From: Bremerella volcania
GTDB lineage: Bacteria; Planctomycetota; Planctomycetia; Pirellulales; Pirellulaceae
DNA: 64,000 nt
Direction: 5' to 3'
NCBI RefSeq assembly: GCF_007748115.1
Contig: NZ_CP036289.1
Coordinates: forward strand, 248,001 to 312,000
Made by a program: the position numbers and the translations under genes. Numbering within the stretch: the first letter of the stretch is position 1; the number at the start of each line of letters is the position of its first letter. Shown here one piece after another: positions 46,193 to 54,992 of this stretch. Below the pieces are notes generated by a model. That model was not told where the DNA came from. It was given only the letters and a program-made list of their open reading frames with translations, and ran no database searches.

Positions 46193-48625
46193 GTGACTCG
46201 TAACGCAGTCGCTCATTGGATGCTCAGCGGACTCGTGATTTGTCTGGCAGCAACGACTGCTCAGGCCGAGACCGCCATTCGCGAAATCAACGTCTATCCC
46301 AGTTCGATTGAATTGCTGACTAGCCGAGATGCTCAGCGGTATGTCGTGGTCGCGACTCGCGATGACGACGTCACGCTCGATGTCACCGCCCAGGCAACCG
46401 CCTCGCTGGCCTCGGAAGGGAGCGTCAAACGGGAAGGTAACTTGGTCCTGCCGGTTGCCGATGGCGAAACGACTTTAAAGATCGAATATGCCGGTCACAA
46501 GGTCGAAATTCCGGTAAAGGTCGCCCAGGCAACCGAAGAACGTCCCGTCAGTTTCCACCTCGACGTGATGCCGGTCTTCATGCGAGCCGGTTGTAACACC
46601 GGTAGTTGCCACGGTGCTGCTCGCGGTAAGGACGGTTTCCGTTTGTCGCTATTTGGTTTCGATCCGGATGGCGACTACTTCCGCACTACGCGCGAACAAG
46701 CCACCCGTCGCGTCAACCTCGCCGATCCCCAGTCTAGCTTGCTGCTGGAAAAGGCGATCGGTAGCGTTCCTCATACCGGTGGTAAGCTCTTCGAGAAAGA
46801 CTCCGATTACTACGCCACCCTTCTGCGTTGGCTGGAAACCGGTGCCAAGCCAGATGAAGGGGAAGTGCCCCGGTGCGACAAGATCGAGATCTACCCGCCC
46901 AAGGCCGTCCTCGAAGGGGAAGGGGCCCAGCAGTCGTTCATCGTCAAGGCCTTCTACGCGGACGGCACCACGCGTGACGTGACCAATCTGGCTGTCTTCA
47001 TGTCCAATAATGACAACTCGGCTCCGATCGATAAGAACGGTTTGTGCACCGCCTCGAAACGCGGCGAAGCGTTCGTCATGGCTCGCTTCGACACCCACAC
47101 CGTCGGTAGCCAGGTGATCGTCTTGCCGAAGGATTTGAAGTACGAAAAGCCTCAGGTCGTCGGTAATTACATCGACGAGTTGGTGGGTTCCAAACTGCAC
47201 AAGCTGCGAATCACACCGAGTGAAATCTGCACGGATGAAGAGTTCCTCCGTCGTGCGACGGTCGATATCACCGGCCTTCTGCCGACCGAGGAGGAATACA
47301 ACGTATTCATGGCCGACACTTCGGCCGACAAGCGAGCCAAGCTGGTCGATCGCCTGCTTGAGCGTAAAGAGTTCTCGGAAATCTGGGCCATGCGTTGGGC
47401 CGAGCTGTTGATGATCAAGAGCACCAACCGCGTGAGCGATAAGTCGGCCTTCCTGTACTACAGCTGGCTGACCGAACAGATCTCCAACGACGTTCCACTG
47501 GATCAGATGGTTCGCGATCTGCTCTCCGCATCGGGCGGTACGTTCAGCAATCCGCCGACCAACTACTACGAAATCGAGACCGATACCCTCAAGACGGCCG
47601 AGAACGTGGCTCAGGTTTTCATGGGGCTGCGAACTCAATGTGCCCAGTGTCACAACCATCCATTCGATCGTTGGACGATGGATGACTACTACGGCTTCGC
47701 CGCGTTCTTCGCTCAGATCGGTCGTAAGAACACCGAGGACTACCGCGAGCGTATCATCTACAACCGCGGTGGCGGCGACGTGCGTCACCTAGTCGGCAAT
47801 AAGGTCATGGAACCGAAGTTCCTTGGCGGCGTCGAACCAGACATGAAGGGACGCGATCGTCGTGAAGTGCTGGCCGAGTGGTTGACCGCTCCCGAGAACC
47901 CTTACTTCGCGAGCAGCGTCGCTAATCGGATTTGGGCCAGCTTCTTTGGCGTTGGTATCGTCGATCCAGTCGATGACGTCCGCGTGAGCAACCCAGCCTC
48001 GAACCCCGAACTGTACACGACGCTGGGTAACAAGCTGGTCGAGTACAACTACGATTTCAAGAAGCTCGTTCGTGACATCTGTGCCTCCAAGGCCTATCAG
48101 CGAACGACTGTTCCCAATGACAGCAACAAGTCCGATACCAAAAACTTCGCTTACGCCCAGGTACGCCGTATCCCGGCCGAGCAACTCTTGGACTGCATCA
48201 GTCAGGCCACCAACCACGACGAAAAGTTCCGCGGCCTGCCACTCGGTTCGCGTGCCGTGCAGATCGCTGACGGTAAGACTTCCAACTACTTCCTCACGAC
48301 CTTTGGTCGCAGCGAACGTGAAACGGTTTGCTCGTGTGAAGCTGCCACCTCACCGACCTTGTCCCAGGCGTTGCACATGCTGAACGGCTCGGCCACGCAA
48401 GACAAAATCGCACGCGGCAAGCTGGTCGAAGACTGGGTCAAGGAAGAGCTGACCAACGATCAGATCATCGACAAGATTTACATCCGCTGCCTGGCCCGCA
48501 AGCCAACGGCGGAAGAACGAGAGAAACTCACGGCTGTTCTCAAAGAAGAAGAGAACCGCCAACGGGGGCTCGAAGACGTCTTCTGGGCGGTCCTCAACTC
48601 CCGCGAGTTCATGTTTAACCACTAA
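46193..48625 (+). CDS. Big2-DUF1549-DUF1553 cytochrome-type protein
   Basis: An 810-residue exported protein with a GTG start (46193) preceded by GGAG. The signal peptide is ~1-26. A Big_2-like Ig domain (~28-115) is followed by a haem-like CNTGSCHGAARGKDGF (from residue 134), a variant with CxxxxCH. A second Big_2-like domain (~225-310), DUF1549 (~325-530, with CAQCHNHPFDRW near 483) and DUF1553 (~560-790) follow. Unlike the paralogues at 3725 and 28072 it carries Ig domains at the front and no glycan-binding insert. It is in the cluster with DUF1501, PPC and WD40 genes and probably works with them in the envelope. Confidence 0.92.
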   Translation: MTRNAVAHWMLSGLVICLAATTAQAETAIREINVYPSSIELLTSRDAQRYVVVATRDDDVTLDVTAQATASLASEGSVKREGNLVLPVADGETTLKIEYAGHKVEIPVKVAQATEERPVSFHLDVMPVFMRAGCNTGSCHGAARGKDGFRLSLFGFDPDGDYFRTTREQATRRVNLADPQSSLLLEKAIGSVPHTGGKLFEKDSDYYATLLRWLETGAKPDEGEVPRCDKIEIYPPKAVLEGEGAQQSFIVKAFYADGTTRDVTNLAVFMSNNDNSAPIDKNGLCTASKRGEAFVMARFDTHTVGSQVIVLPKDLKYEKPQVVGNYIDELVGSKLHKLRITPSEICTDEEFLRRATVDITGLLPTEEEYNVFMADTSADKRAKLVDRLLERKEFSEIWAMRWAELLMIKSTNRVSDKSAFLYYSWLTEQISNDVPLDQMVRDLLSASGGTFSNPPTNYYEIETDTLKTAENVAQVFMGLRTQCAQCHNHPFDRWTMDDYYGFAAFFAQIGRKNTEDYRERIIYNRGGGDVRHLVGNKVMEPKFLGGVEPDMKGRDRREVLAEWLTAPENPYFASSVANRIWASFFGVGIVDPVDDVRVSNPASNPELYTTLGNKLVEYNYDFKKLVRDICASKAYQRTTVPNDSNKSDTKNFAYAQVRRIPAEQLLDCISQATNHDEKFRGLPLGSRAVQIADGKTSNYFLTTFGRSERETVCSCEAATSPTLSQALHMLNGSATQDKIARGKLVEDWVKEELTNDQIIDKIYIRCLARKPTAEEREKLTAVLKEEENRQRGLEDVFWAVLNSREFMFNH

Positions 48626-48727
48626 ATTTCGTGAGCTAGACTTGCTTTAGCGTGCCACGGTCCGTCCGTCGGCACGCTTGACCCCCGCCTTCGTTTGCCC
48701 GCCTTTTTTCGCACAGAGTATTGAGCG

Positions 48728-51517
48728 ATGCGTTATACCTTCCCACTTCTGGTTTTGTTCGGATTGACCACGCTGGCCGCAGCTGAAGATGCCAAGCCAG
48801 CTGGCGACATGGTCGAAAAGATCACCTACGAAGATCACGTTCGTCCGATTCTGCGGGAGCATTGCTTTACCTGTCATAACCAGGGGGATGCCAAGGGGGG
48901 GCTGAACCTGGAAAGCTTTGGAGCCACGCTCGAAGGTGGTGCCAGTGGTGAGGTGGTCATCCCACAAGACGTCGGCAGTTCGCGTCTGTTTGCATTGATC
49001 AACGGTGACGAAACGCCAGAGATGCCGCCGGGGCAAGATCCGATTGCCCAGGAAAAGCGAGACATCATCGCGAAGTGGATCGAACTGGGCGCACTGGAAA
49101 ACAGCGGCTCGAAAGTTAAAGCCAAGAAAAAGAGCGGCCTGGCGATGGAAGGCCCGGTGACCACCGGCAAGCCAGAAGGTCCTGCCGCGATGCCGGAAGG
49201 TCTGTGGAAGGCTCCGGTCATGGAGCTCCACAGCAGCGGTGCCATTACGGCGATGGCGCACAGCCCTTGGGCACCTCTGGTCGCGATTGCCGGTCAAAAG
49301 CAGATCGCATTGTACAATACCGATACGCTGAAATTGCTGGGCGTGATTCCTTACCCGCAAGGCATTCCGTACATCCTCCGCTTTAGCCGTAATGGCGAAG
49401 TGCTGATGGCTGGTGGTGGCCGTGGTGGTTACGCCGGCAGCGTGACTCTCTTCAATGTTCGCACCGGCAAGCCGCTGGTGACGGTCGGTGACGAATACGA
49501 CGCCGTGCTGGCTGCCGATGTATCGCCCGATCTTTCGCGAGTTGCCCTGGGGGGGCCTCAGCGACTGGTTCGCATCTACTCGACAGCCGACGGTTCGCTA
49601 CTTTACGAAATCAAGAAGCACACCGACTGGGTCACCTCGATTGCTTACAGCCCTGACGGGGTCTTGCTTGCCTCGGCTGATCGCTCGAACGGACTGTTCG
49701 TTTGGGAAGCCGAAACGGCTCGCGAATACATGAACCTGCAAGGACACAAAGAAGGCATCAACGCCGTGTCTTGGCAGCCGGACTCGAACGTGTTGGCTTC
49801 CGCCAGCAGCGATAACGACGTCAAGCTGTGGGCCATGATCGACGGCAAGAACATCAAGTCGTTCGGCGCCCATGGTGGCGGTGCCGAGTGGGTCAGCTAC
49901 ACCCACGACGGACGCATGGTCACCGCTGGCCGCGACAAGGTCGCCAAGGTTTGGGCTGGTGACGGAAAAGAACTCGCCAAGACCCCAGGCTTCGCCGACC
50001 TGGCCCTGCGTGCTTGTTTCAATCACGACGGTATCAAGATCGTTGTTGGTGACTGGACCGGTGAGATCCGCGTCTACAAAATCGAAGGGATGCAGGAACT
50101 CGGCAAGCTGAAAGCCGTCACCCCGACCTACGACGAGATGATCGCTTCGCTGCAGACCGAAATTGGTGCCTTCGACAAGGCCGCTGCTGATACAAGTGCC
50201 GCCGCAGCCGCAGCCAAGCAGGCCTTCGACAATCATCTTGCCGCGATCGAGAACAGCAAGAAGGCCAGCAATGACGCCAAGGCCGCCATGGATGCGGCCG
50301 CGAAGAAGATCGAAGAGCTGAAGAAGGCCATCGCCGACTCGGAAGCCAAGCAAAAGCAGCAAGAGCAAGAAGCCAACGCGAAGGACGCCGACTCGAAGAA
50401 GTGGGCCGGCGAAATCGCCAAGGCCGAGCAGTCGCTCAATCAAGTCAACGCCAAGCTGGCCAACTACGGCAAGCAGATCCAAGAGAAGACTTCGGTCCTG
50501 AATGCCGCCAAGAATGCTCAAGCGGAACATCAAAAGCAGTTGGACGACTTGAAGAAACAGCTAGCCGCTCAGCAGCAAGCGATCGAAGCCGCCAAGAAGA
50601 AGGTCGCCGACCTTGATGCCAAGATCGCCGAAGCGACCAAGCAAAAGGAATCGGTCGCCGACGATCAGAAGGAATCGAAGCAAAAGGAAATCGATTCGCT
50701 CAATGGTGAAAAGTCAGCCGCCCAGGCCGAAGTCGACAAGCTGGCTGCCGAAGCAAAGAAGTCGACCGACGCCATCGCAGGCAAAGACGGCGAACTCAAA
50801 AAGGATGCCGAGCAAATCGCCGCCGCCGAAGCTCAGGTGAAGCAGCTTCAGGAAGAGACGAACAAGGCCAACGCCGAGAAAGCCAATGCGGAAAAGGCCA
50901 TCGCCACGGCGAAACAGAACAAGCAGACCGCCGATACCCAGCTGGCATCCGCGAAGTCCACGATCGAAGCGGCCAAGAAGGCCAAAGACGAAGCCAACAA
51001 GGAGACCGGCACACAGCAAAACCTGATCAAGCAGTACGACGCCGAGATGAAGAAGCAGGCCGAGCAGCTTAAGAAGCTGGAAGAAGGCAAGCTGAACGTC
51101 GAGAAGGCGATGAACGATCAGGCCGCCGCTGCCAAGGCTGCCGCCGAGAAAGCCGCTGCCGCCAAGGTCGAGTTGGAAGCACTCAAGAAGGAAAAAGCCG
51201 ACTTCGCCGCTTACCCCGCCAAGCTGCAAGCCGAACAGCAAGCCATGATGACCGGCATCAAGACCCAGGAACAGCAGGTTGCCGAAGCCGCCGCCAAGCA
51301 GGCCGAGATGGAAAAGCAGATGGAAGAAAAGCTGGCCCAGATCGCCAAGCTGCAGGCCGAACTCGATAAGGTCATGGAAGAAAAGTCGGCCGTCTACGCT
51401 CAACTCCGCGAGCACAAGCAGAAGGTCGAAACCAGCACCGACGAAATGGCCAACGCCCAGGCCAAGCTGGAAGAACTGAAGCGGCAGGCGGAATTGCTTC
51501 AGACGTTGTACCAGTAA
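48728..51517 (+). CDS. cytochrome-WD40-coiled-coil protein
   Basis: A 929-residue exported protein. The signal peptide (MRYTFPLLVLFGLTTLAAAE) is followed by a PSCyt1-like domain with CFTCH near residue 46. A WD40 propeller spans ~160-460, with blades such as HTDWVTSIAYSPDGVLLASAD (residues around 300; GHKEGINAVSWQPD follows). From ~470 to the end is a roughly 450-residue coiled coil rich in Ala, Lys, Glu and Gln. The combination suggests a haem-carrying propeller on a long stalk, perhaps spanning the periplasm; that role is inferred. It ends the four-gene cluster. A large palindromic repeat lies right after the stop. Confidence 0.88.
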   Translation: MRYTFPLLVLFGLTTLAAAEDAKPAGDMVEKITYEDHVRPILREHCFTCHNQGDAKGGLNLESFGATLEGGASGEVVIPQDVGSSRLFALINGDETPEMPPGQDPIAQEKRDIIAKWIELGALENSGSKVKAKKKSGLAMEGPVTTGKPEGPAAMPEGLWKAPVMELHSSGAITAMAHSPWAPLVAIAGQKQIALYNTDTLKLLGVIPYPQGIPYILRFSRNGEVLMAGGGRGGYAGSVTLFNVRTGKPLVTVGDEYDAVLAADVSPDLSRVALGGPQRLVRIYSTADGSLLYEIKKHTDWVTSIAYSPDGVLLASADRSNGLFVWEAETAREYMNLQGHKEGINAVSWQPDSNVLASASSDNDVKLWAMIDGKNIKSFGAHGGGAEWVSYTHDGRMVTAGRDKVAKVWAGDGKELAKTPGFADLALRACFNHDGIKIVVGDWTGEIRVYKIEGMQELGKLKAVTPTYDEMIASLQTEIGAFDKAAADTSAAAAAAKQAFDNHLAAIENSKKASNDAKAAMDAAAKKIEELKKAIADSEAKQKQQEQEANAKDADSKKWAGEIAKAEQSLNQVNAKLANYGKQIQEKTSVLNAAKNAQAEHQKQLDDLKKQLAAQQQAIEAAKKKVADLDAKIAEATKQKESVADDQKESKQKEIDSLNGEKSAAQAEVDKLAAEAKKSTDAIAGKDGELKKDAEQIAAAEAQVKQLQEETNKANAEKANAEKAIATAKQNKQTADTQLASAKSTIEAAKKAKDEANKETGTQQNLIKQYDAEMKKQAEQLKKLEEGKLNVEKAMNDQAAAAKAAAEKAAAAKVELEALKKEKADFAAYPAKLQAEQQAMMTGIKTQEQQVAEAAAKQAEMEKQMEEKLAQIAKLQAELDKVMEEKSAVYAQLREHKQKVETSTDEMANAQAKLEELKRQAELLQTLYQ

Positions 51518-51525
51518 TGACTCCT

Positions 51526-51728
51526 TAGCCCCGAAAAAGGGGCGGCATCTAGTAATCAAGGGCGTGTAAGCCCTGGTACTCGTCTCAAAAGAGAAAGAGC
51601 CCCAACGGGGCGACATAATCTCTCAACATTGAGTTTATGTCGTCCCGTTGGGGCTCACTTGTTTCTTGCTCGTCTAACCCAGGGTTTACGCCTGGGCTAT
51701 TTTATTTCGCCCCTTTGGGGCTTCGGGA
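51526..51728. repeat. dispersed palindromic repeat A, copy 1 (inverted pair)
   Basis: An imperfect inverted duplication of about 200 bp. It begins agccccgaaaaaggggcggc, continues with agggcgtgtaagccct and gagccccaacggggcgacat, and then returns in reverse (atgtcgtcccgttggggctc, cagggtttacgcctgg, gcccctttggggcttcgg). It fills the space between the converging WD40 and cysK genes, so it probably ends transcription both ways. Related copies lie at 53206-53300, 54297-54432 and 57192-57227. Confidence 0.85.
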
Positions 51729-51729
51729 C

Positions 51730-52671
51730 TTAACCGTCCAGGCCACCAAACAGTGGCGTTGATAGATATCGTTCGCCCAGGCTGCACAGGATGACCGCGA
51801 TTCGTTTGCCCTTCATTTCGGGGCGAGCGGCAACCTGCTTGGCAGCCCAGATGGCGGCGCCGCTGCTGATCCCCGCGACCAGGCCTTCTTCCTTGGCCAG
51901 CAGTCGGCCATACTCGAAAGCGTCTTCGTCGTCGACTTGAATCGTTTCATCGACGATCGACGTATCCAGGTTCTTCGGAATGAAGCCCGCACCGATCCCT
52001 TGGATGCGATGCTTACCAGGCTGACCGCCGCTGATCACGGGGCTGTTCTTCGGTTCGACGGCGATCGAAATGAAGTTCGGGTTCTTGCTCTTGATGAAAC
52101 GCGAGACGCCGGTGATCGTACCGCCGGTACCGACGCCGGAGATCAACACGTCGACGTTGCCTTCCATGTCGGCCCAAATTTCAGGGCCGGTGGTCGCTTC
52201 GTGAATGGCCGGGTTGGCTGGGTTCTCGAACTGGCCAGGCATCCAGCCGTTGGGTTCCTTCTCGGCCATTTCGGTCGCCGTGTTGATGGCCCCTTTCATA
52301 CCGTCGGCCGCAGGCGTCAGAACCAGGTTCGCACCCATCGCACGTAGCAGGGCACGGCGCTCGAGCGACATCGATTCCGGCATGGTCAGCGTCAACTTGT
52401 AACCTTTGGCGGCACAAACGAAAGCCAGGGCGATGCCTGTGTTGCCGGAAGTCGGCTCGATGATGTGCGTGTCTTTAGTCACGATGCCGCGCTTCTCGCC
52501 ATCGGCAATCATGGCGTACCCGATTCGGTCTTTGACGCTATTGAGCGGGTTGAACCATTCACACTTGCCGTAAACCTCGGCCCCACCCTGGGGGATCAAC
52601 CGATTGATATGTATCATCGGGGTATCGCCGATGGCGTTGCATGCGTCGTTAAACGTCTTATTTCGGGGCAT
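51730..52671 (-). CDS. cysK: cysteine synthase A
   Basis: A 313-residue PLP-dependent O-acetylserine sulfhydrylase, which makes L-cysteine from O-acetylserine and sulfide in the cytoplasm. The PLP lysine is Lys47 in FNPLNSVKDR. The substrate loop TSGNTGIALAF and the phosphate-binding loop GVGTGGTITG are intact, and GISSGAAIWAA lies near the C-terminus. Length and motifs are normal. ATG 52671 is the start. It is divergent from the cupin gene across 147 bp and ends at the palindromic repeat. CysK and CysM are close, but the motif context fits CysK. Confidence 0.95.
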   Translation of the reverse strand: MPRNKTFNDACNAIGDTPMIHINRLIPQGGAEVYGKCEWFNPLNSVKDRIGYAMIADGEKRGIVTKDTHIIEPTSGNTGIALAFVCAAKGYKLTLTMPESMSLERRALLRAMGANLVLTPAADGMKGAINTATEMAEKEPNGWMPGQFENPANPAIHEATTGPEIWADMEGNVDVLISGVGTGGTITGVSRFIKSKNPNFISIAVEPKNSPVISGGQPGKHRIQGIGAGFIPKNLDTSIVDETIQVDDEDAFEYGRLLAKEEGLVAGISSGAAIWAAKQVAARPEMKGKRIAVILCSLGERYLSTPLFGGLDG

Positions 52672-52801
52672 GATTGGTTTCCTTCGTGATGTCCGTTAAA
52701 GCGCTAGGCTTGGGTGTATTTTTCGCCCAAGTATCAAGAAACGCCCAAATGTGTCAATAAGATTCTCTCACAGCCCAAGCCGCTGTGCCAGAACACCCCG
52801 T

Positions 52802-52808
52802 TAGGAGG
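52802..52808 (+). promoter_or_regulatory. ribosome-binding site of the cupin gene
   Basis: TAGGAGG lies 10 nt before ATG 52819. It decides the start: an in-frame upstream start at 52714 has no such site and would add 35 unlikely residues. Confidence 0.8.
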
Positions 52809-52818
52809 CAAAAAACCG

Positions 52819-53184
52819 ATGGATATCGTCAATCTGAACGACGCCGAGCCGTTCACCACCAAAGACGGCTCCGAAATCCGCGAACTGCTGGCCCACCGCA
52901 ATTCGTGCATCCGGGCCCAAAGCCTGGCCGAGGCCCGCCTCCCCCCAGGCGCTAGCACCACCGCCCACTACCACCCCAAGACGGAAGAAATCTACTACAT
53001 CACCCACGGCCAAGGGCGTATGCAGATCGGCGAAGAACTGCGCGAAGTCCGCGTAGGGGATGCGATTGCCATCCCACCAGGCCAGGTCCATCAGATCACC
53101 AACACGGGCAGCGATACACTGCGACTGCTGTGTTGTTGTGCTCCCGGGTACGAGCATGAGGATACGGTGTTGGTGGAGGAGTAG
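52819..53184 (+). CDS. cupin-domain protein
   Basis: A 121-residue single-domain cupin. Motif 1 metal ligands are visible in TAHYHPKTEEIYYITHGQG (His, His, Glu) and motif 2 in DAIAIPPGQVHQITNTG (His). It is therefore likely a metal-binding beta-barrel in the cytoplasm, but the substrate cannot be read from the sequence. The C-terminus has a cysteine cluster (LLCCCAPGYEHED). It is divergent from cysK and followed by a dispersed repeat. Confidence 0.88.
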   Translation: MDIVNLNDAEPFTTKDGSEIRELLAHRNSCIRAQSLAEARLPPGASTTAHYHPKTEEIYYITHGQGRMQIGEELREVRVGDAIAIPPGQVHQITNTGSDTLRLLCCCAPGYEHEDTVLVEE

Positions 53185-53205
53185 TGCTAAGCCGCGATAA
53201 TCTCT

Positions 53206-53300
53206 GAAGCCCCGAAGGGGCGGCATATAATAGCCCAGGGCGTAAGCCCTGGGGAAGTCGATCAAGAAACGAGTGAGCCCCAACGGGGCGATAGAGAATA
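53206..53300 (+). repeat. dispersed palindromic repeat A, copy 2
   Basis: One direct-orientation copy: gaagccccgaaggggcggca, then tagcccagggcgtaagccct, and gagccccaacggggcgat. It contains three small palindromes. It lies between the cupin gene and the AT-richer gene at 53393, facing copy 3 on the other side of that gene. Confidence 0.85.
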
Positions 53301-53392
53301 GACCGGGACTTAGTTGGAATTTGCAAAGCCACCACTTTACAATATTGGCAGAAATAAACGCTCGCGAAATATCCAATTAGCTGGGGTTGGTA

Positions 53393-54232
53393 ATGGACGT
53401 TAAGCATCTTCACAGCACATTTTTTCTTTTACTGTGGTTGAACACATGTCCTGTGTATATCTTCGCCGCTGATAGTGATAAGGTTCCTGATCCGGAGATC
53501 ATAGCGGCAAAGGAGGTGTTCGAAGAAAACATCGATTCTGCAAAGAAGCATCTGCTAGAGCGTCTCGAAACGAAACTGGAGTTTGCTCAACGGCGTGGTG
53601 AACTAGAGTTGGTTGAGTCGGTTGTTAAAGAGATTGAAGCATTTAAAGGCAAAGGTATTCTTCCGACTGTTGTTCCGGCAGATGGTTACGTGACTACCTT
53701 TGAACGAGCGCTAACGCAACTCGAAAATGCCTATGATCAAGTAGTTCGGAGGTATGTGAGGGAAGGGCTACTTGATGATGCTCGTTATCTTCAAGACGAA
53801 ATCAAAAAGATCAAAGCATTACCTTCGAATCATCCAACATATGCCAATGCCGAAATAGTTGTTAAGTCGGGTGCTTCCTCACTTCAGAACCTTAAGAATG
53901 GAGTAAGAGCGTTTTCGGATCGATCCTATAAATGGGTAGATATACCAGACGACTTTCCCTTCAAGCAATTTGCACAGGTTCAAGGCGAAGGTACAAAGCC
54001 AATACATTTTCAAGTCAAGACACCAGGAGTCGTCTATATTGCTTTGAGCAATGAACACCCAACTCGTGTCACGGCTTTCATTCGAGAATACGAGTGGGCG
54101 CCAACGGGTTTTCGGCTAAACCATACCGCAAAAACAGGGAAGCCTGTCGACGTTTTCATGCGAAATATGGACGCTGGAGAATACCACATGCCAAGGGTAA
54201 ATTTCTCAGGGCCAACATTACTCTCGCCTTAA
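53393..54232 (+). CDS. exported protein of unknown function with coiled-coil N-terminus
   Basis: A 279-residue protein from ATG 53393. A signal peptide (~1-26, LHSTFFLLLWLNTCPVYIFA) precedes a Lys/Glu-rich helical region (~32-145) with FEENIDSAKKHLLERLETKL-type heptads. The C-terminal half (~150-275) is beta-rich, with YKWVDIPDDFPF and TPGVVYIALSNEHP. I do not recognise a family. The G+C content is low for this region (31, 24 and 27 of 60 in three sampled lines; a cupin line has 45 of 60). The gene is bracketed by inverted copies of dispersed repeat A, which suggests acquisition. Confidence 0.72.
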   Translation: MDVKHLHSTFFLLLWLNTCPVYIFAADSDKVPDPEIIAAKEVFEENIDSAKKHLLERLETKLEFAQRRGELELVESVVKEIEAFKGKGILPTVVPADGYVTTFERALTQLENAYDQVVRRYVREGLLDDARYLQDEIKKIKALPSNHPTYANAEIVVKSGASSLQNLKNGVRAFSDRSYKWVDIPDDFPFKQFAQVQGEGTKPIHFQVKTPGVVYIALSNEHPTRVTAFIREYEWAPTGFRLNHTAKTGKPVDVFMRNMDAGEYHMPRVNFSGPTLLSP

Positions 54233-54296
54233 TCCGATACGATAGCTCTTTCTTTAATAGTTTTAATTCCCTTGCCGTAACGATTCCAAGAACCAA

Positions 54297-54432
54297 TGAA
54301 AGCCCCAACGGGGCGACAGAAAACCTGCCAGGAACAATTCTGTCGCCCCGTTGGGGCTTTCGCTTTATCAGGTACCAACTACCAGGGGTTTGCACCCCTG
54401 GCTATTATATGCCGCCCTTTCAGGGCTTCGGA
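54297..54432 (-). repeat. dispersed palindromic repeat A, copy 3
   Basis: A reverse-orientation copy: ctgtcgccccgttggggctt, accaggggtttgcacccctg and gccgccctttcagggcttcg. Its left end adds an inverted piece (agccccaacggggcgacaga at 54301-54320), so it folds into a strong 20-bp hairpin with 54340-54359. Confidence 0.85.
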
Positions 54433-54457
54433 CGTAACGCCTTTTGAGCGTCTTCGG

Positions 54458-54919
54458 CTATTGACCACGCAATTGACAACTACTCTCTTCGGTACACACC
54501 TCACAAATCGGCGCCCCCTCTTCGCAATGCGCCAAACAGGTTTCGATGCGTTCTTGCATCACCTTCGCCATCAGCGGGTGTAGCCCTAGTGGGGCGGTTA
54601 CCAGGTGCGTAATGCCTGGATGGTTGGCGGCTGCCTCTTGGGCCAGGCGGGGAATGTCTTCGTGCCAGTGTCTTCCTGGTGAAAGAAAATAGGGGTGCAC
54701 GACGATCCGGGTAGCTCCCTGGCCGACGCATTTTTGAAACGCCTGGGCGATGCTGGGCTCGACCAGTTCCATGTGGGCTGGTTCGACGATCTTGTATCCG
54801 GCTGTCTGGCGGAACAGCTCGACCACTTCCAGTAACAGGTCGTTGCTTTCGGCCCGGCGGGAGCCGTGGTCGACGATGATGATGCCCAGGTTTTCTCGGT
54901 CGGATGTGGTCTGCCGCAT
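54458..54919 (-). CDS. CbiX-family chelatase with cysteine-rich tail
   Basis: A 153-residue CbiX/SirB-like protein, the family that inserts Co or Fe into sirohydrochlorin. The N-terminal GIIIVDHGSRRAESND and later VVHPYFLSPGRHWHEDIP give the catalytic histidines. ATG 54919 is used rather than the preceding TTG. The C-terminal 25 residues hold five cysteines (CLAHC, ICEVC, SSC), a possible Fe-S or metal site seen in some family members. No other cobalamin or sirohaem gene is in the window, so Co against Fe cannot be decided. Confidence 0.82.
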   Translation of the reverse strand: MRQTTSDRENLGIIIVDHGSRRAESNDLLLEVVELFRQTAGYKIVEPAHMELVEPSIAQAFQKCVGQGATRIVVHPYFLSPGRHWHEDIPRLAQEAAANHPGITHLVTAPLGLHPLMAKVMQERIETCLAHCEEGAPICEVCTEESSCQLRGQ

Positions 54920-54992
54920 CAAAGAACTGCTCGGGAGTGAAGTTTTGGGTGGCCTAATTGTTGCTTCGCGGGCTAACGATTAAGTTAGGACG

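Noticed and set aside
46649-47788. A 379-codon frame opposite the Big2-DUF1549 gene
   Set aside because: It lies entirely within a strongly supported gene on the other strand and has no signal or family motif; long antisense frames are common at this base composition.
50714-51616. A 300-codon, leucine/glycine-rich frame opposite the coiled coil of the WD40 protein
   Set aside because: Its Leu/Phe/Gly bias simply mirrors the Ala/Lys/Glu/Gln codons of the coiled coil on the other strand.
53096-53413. A minus-strand frame across repeat A copy 2
   Set aside because: The peptide comes from the palindromic repeat; the same type of spurious peptide arises at copy 3. Repeats of this kind often produce false small genes.
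53206-54432. The repeat-bracketed gene as a classical insertion sequence
   Set aside because: No transposase, no terminal inverted repeat directly at the gene, and no visible target duplication. Only the weaker cassette idea is kept.
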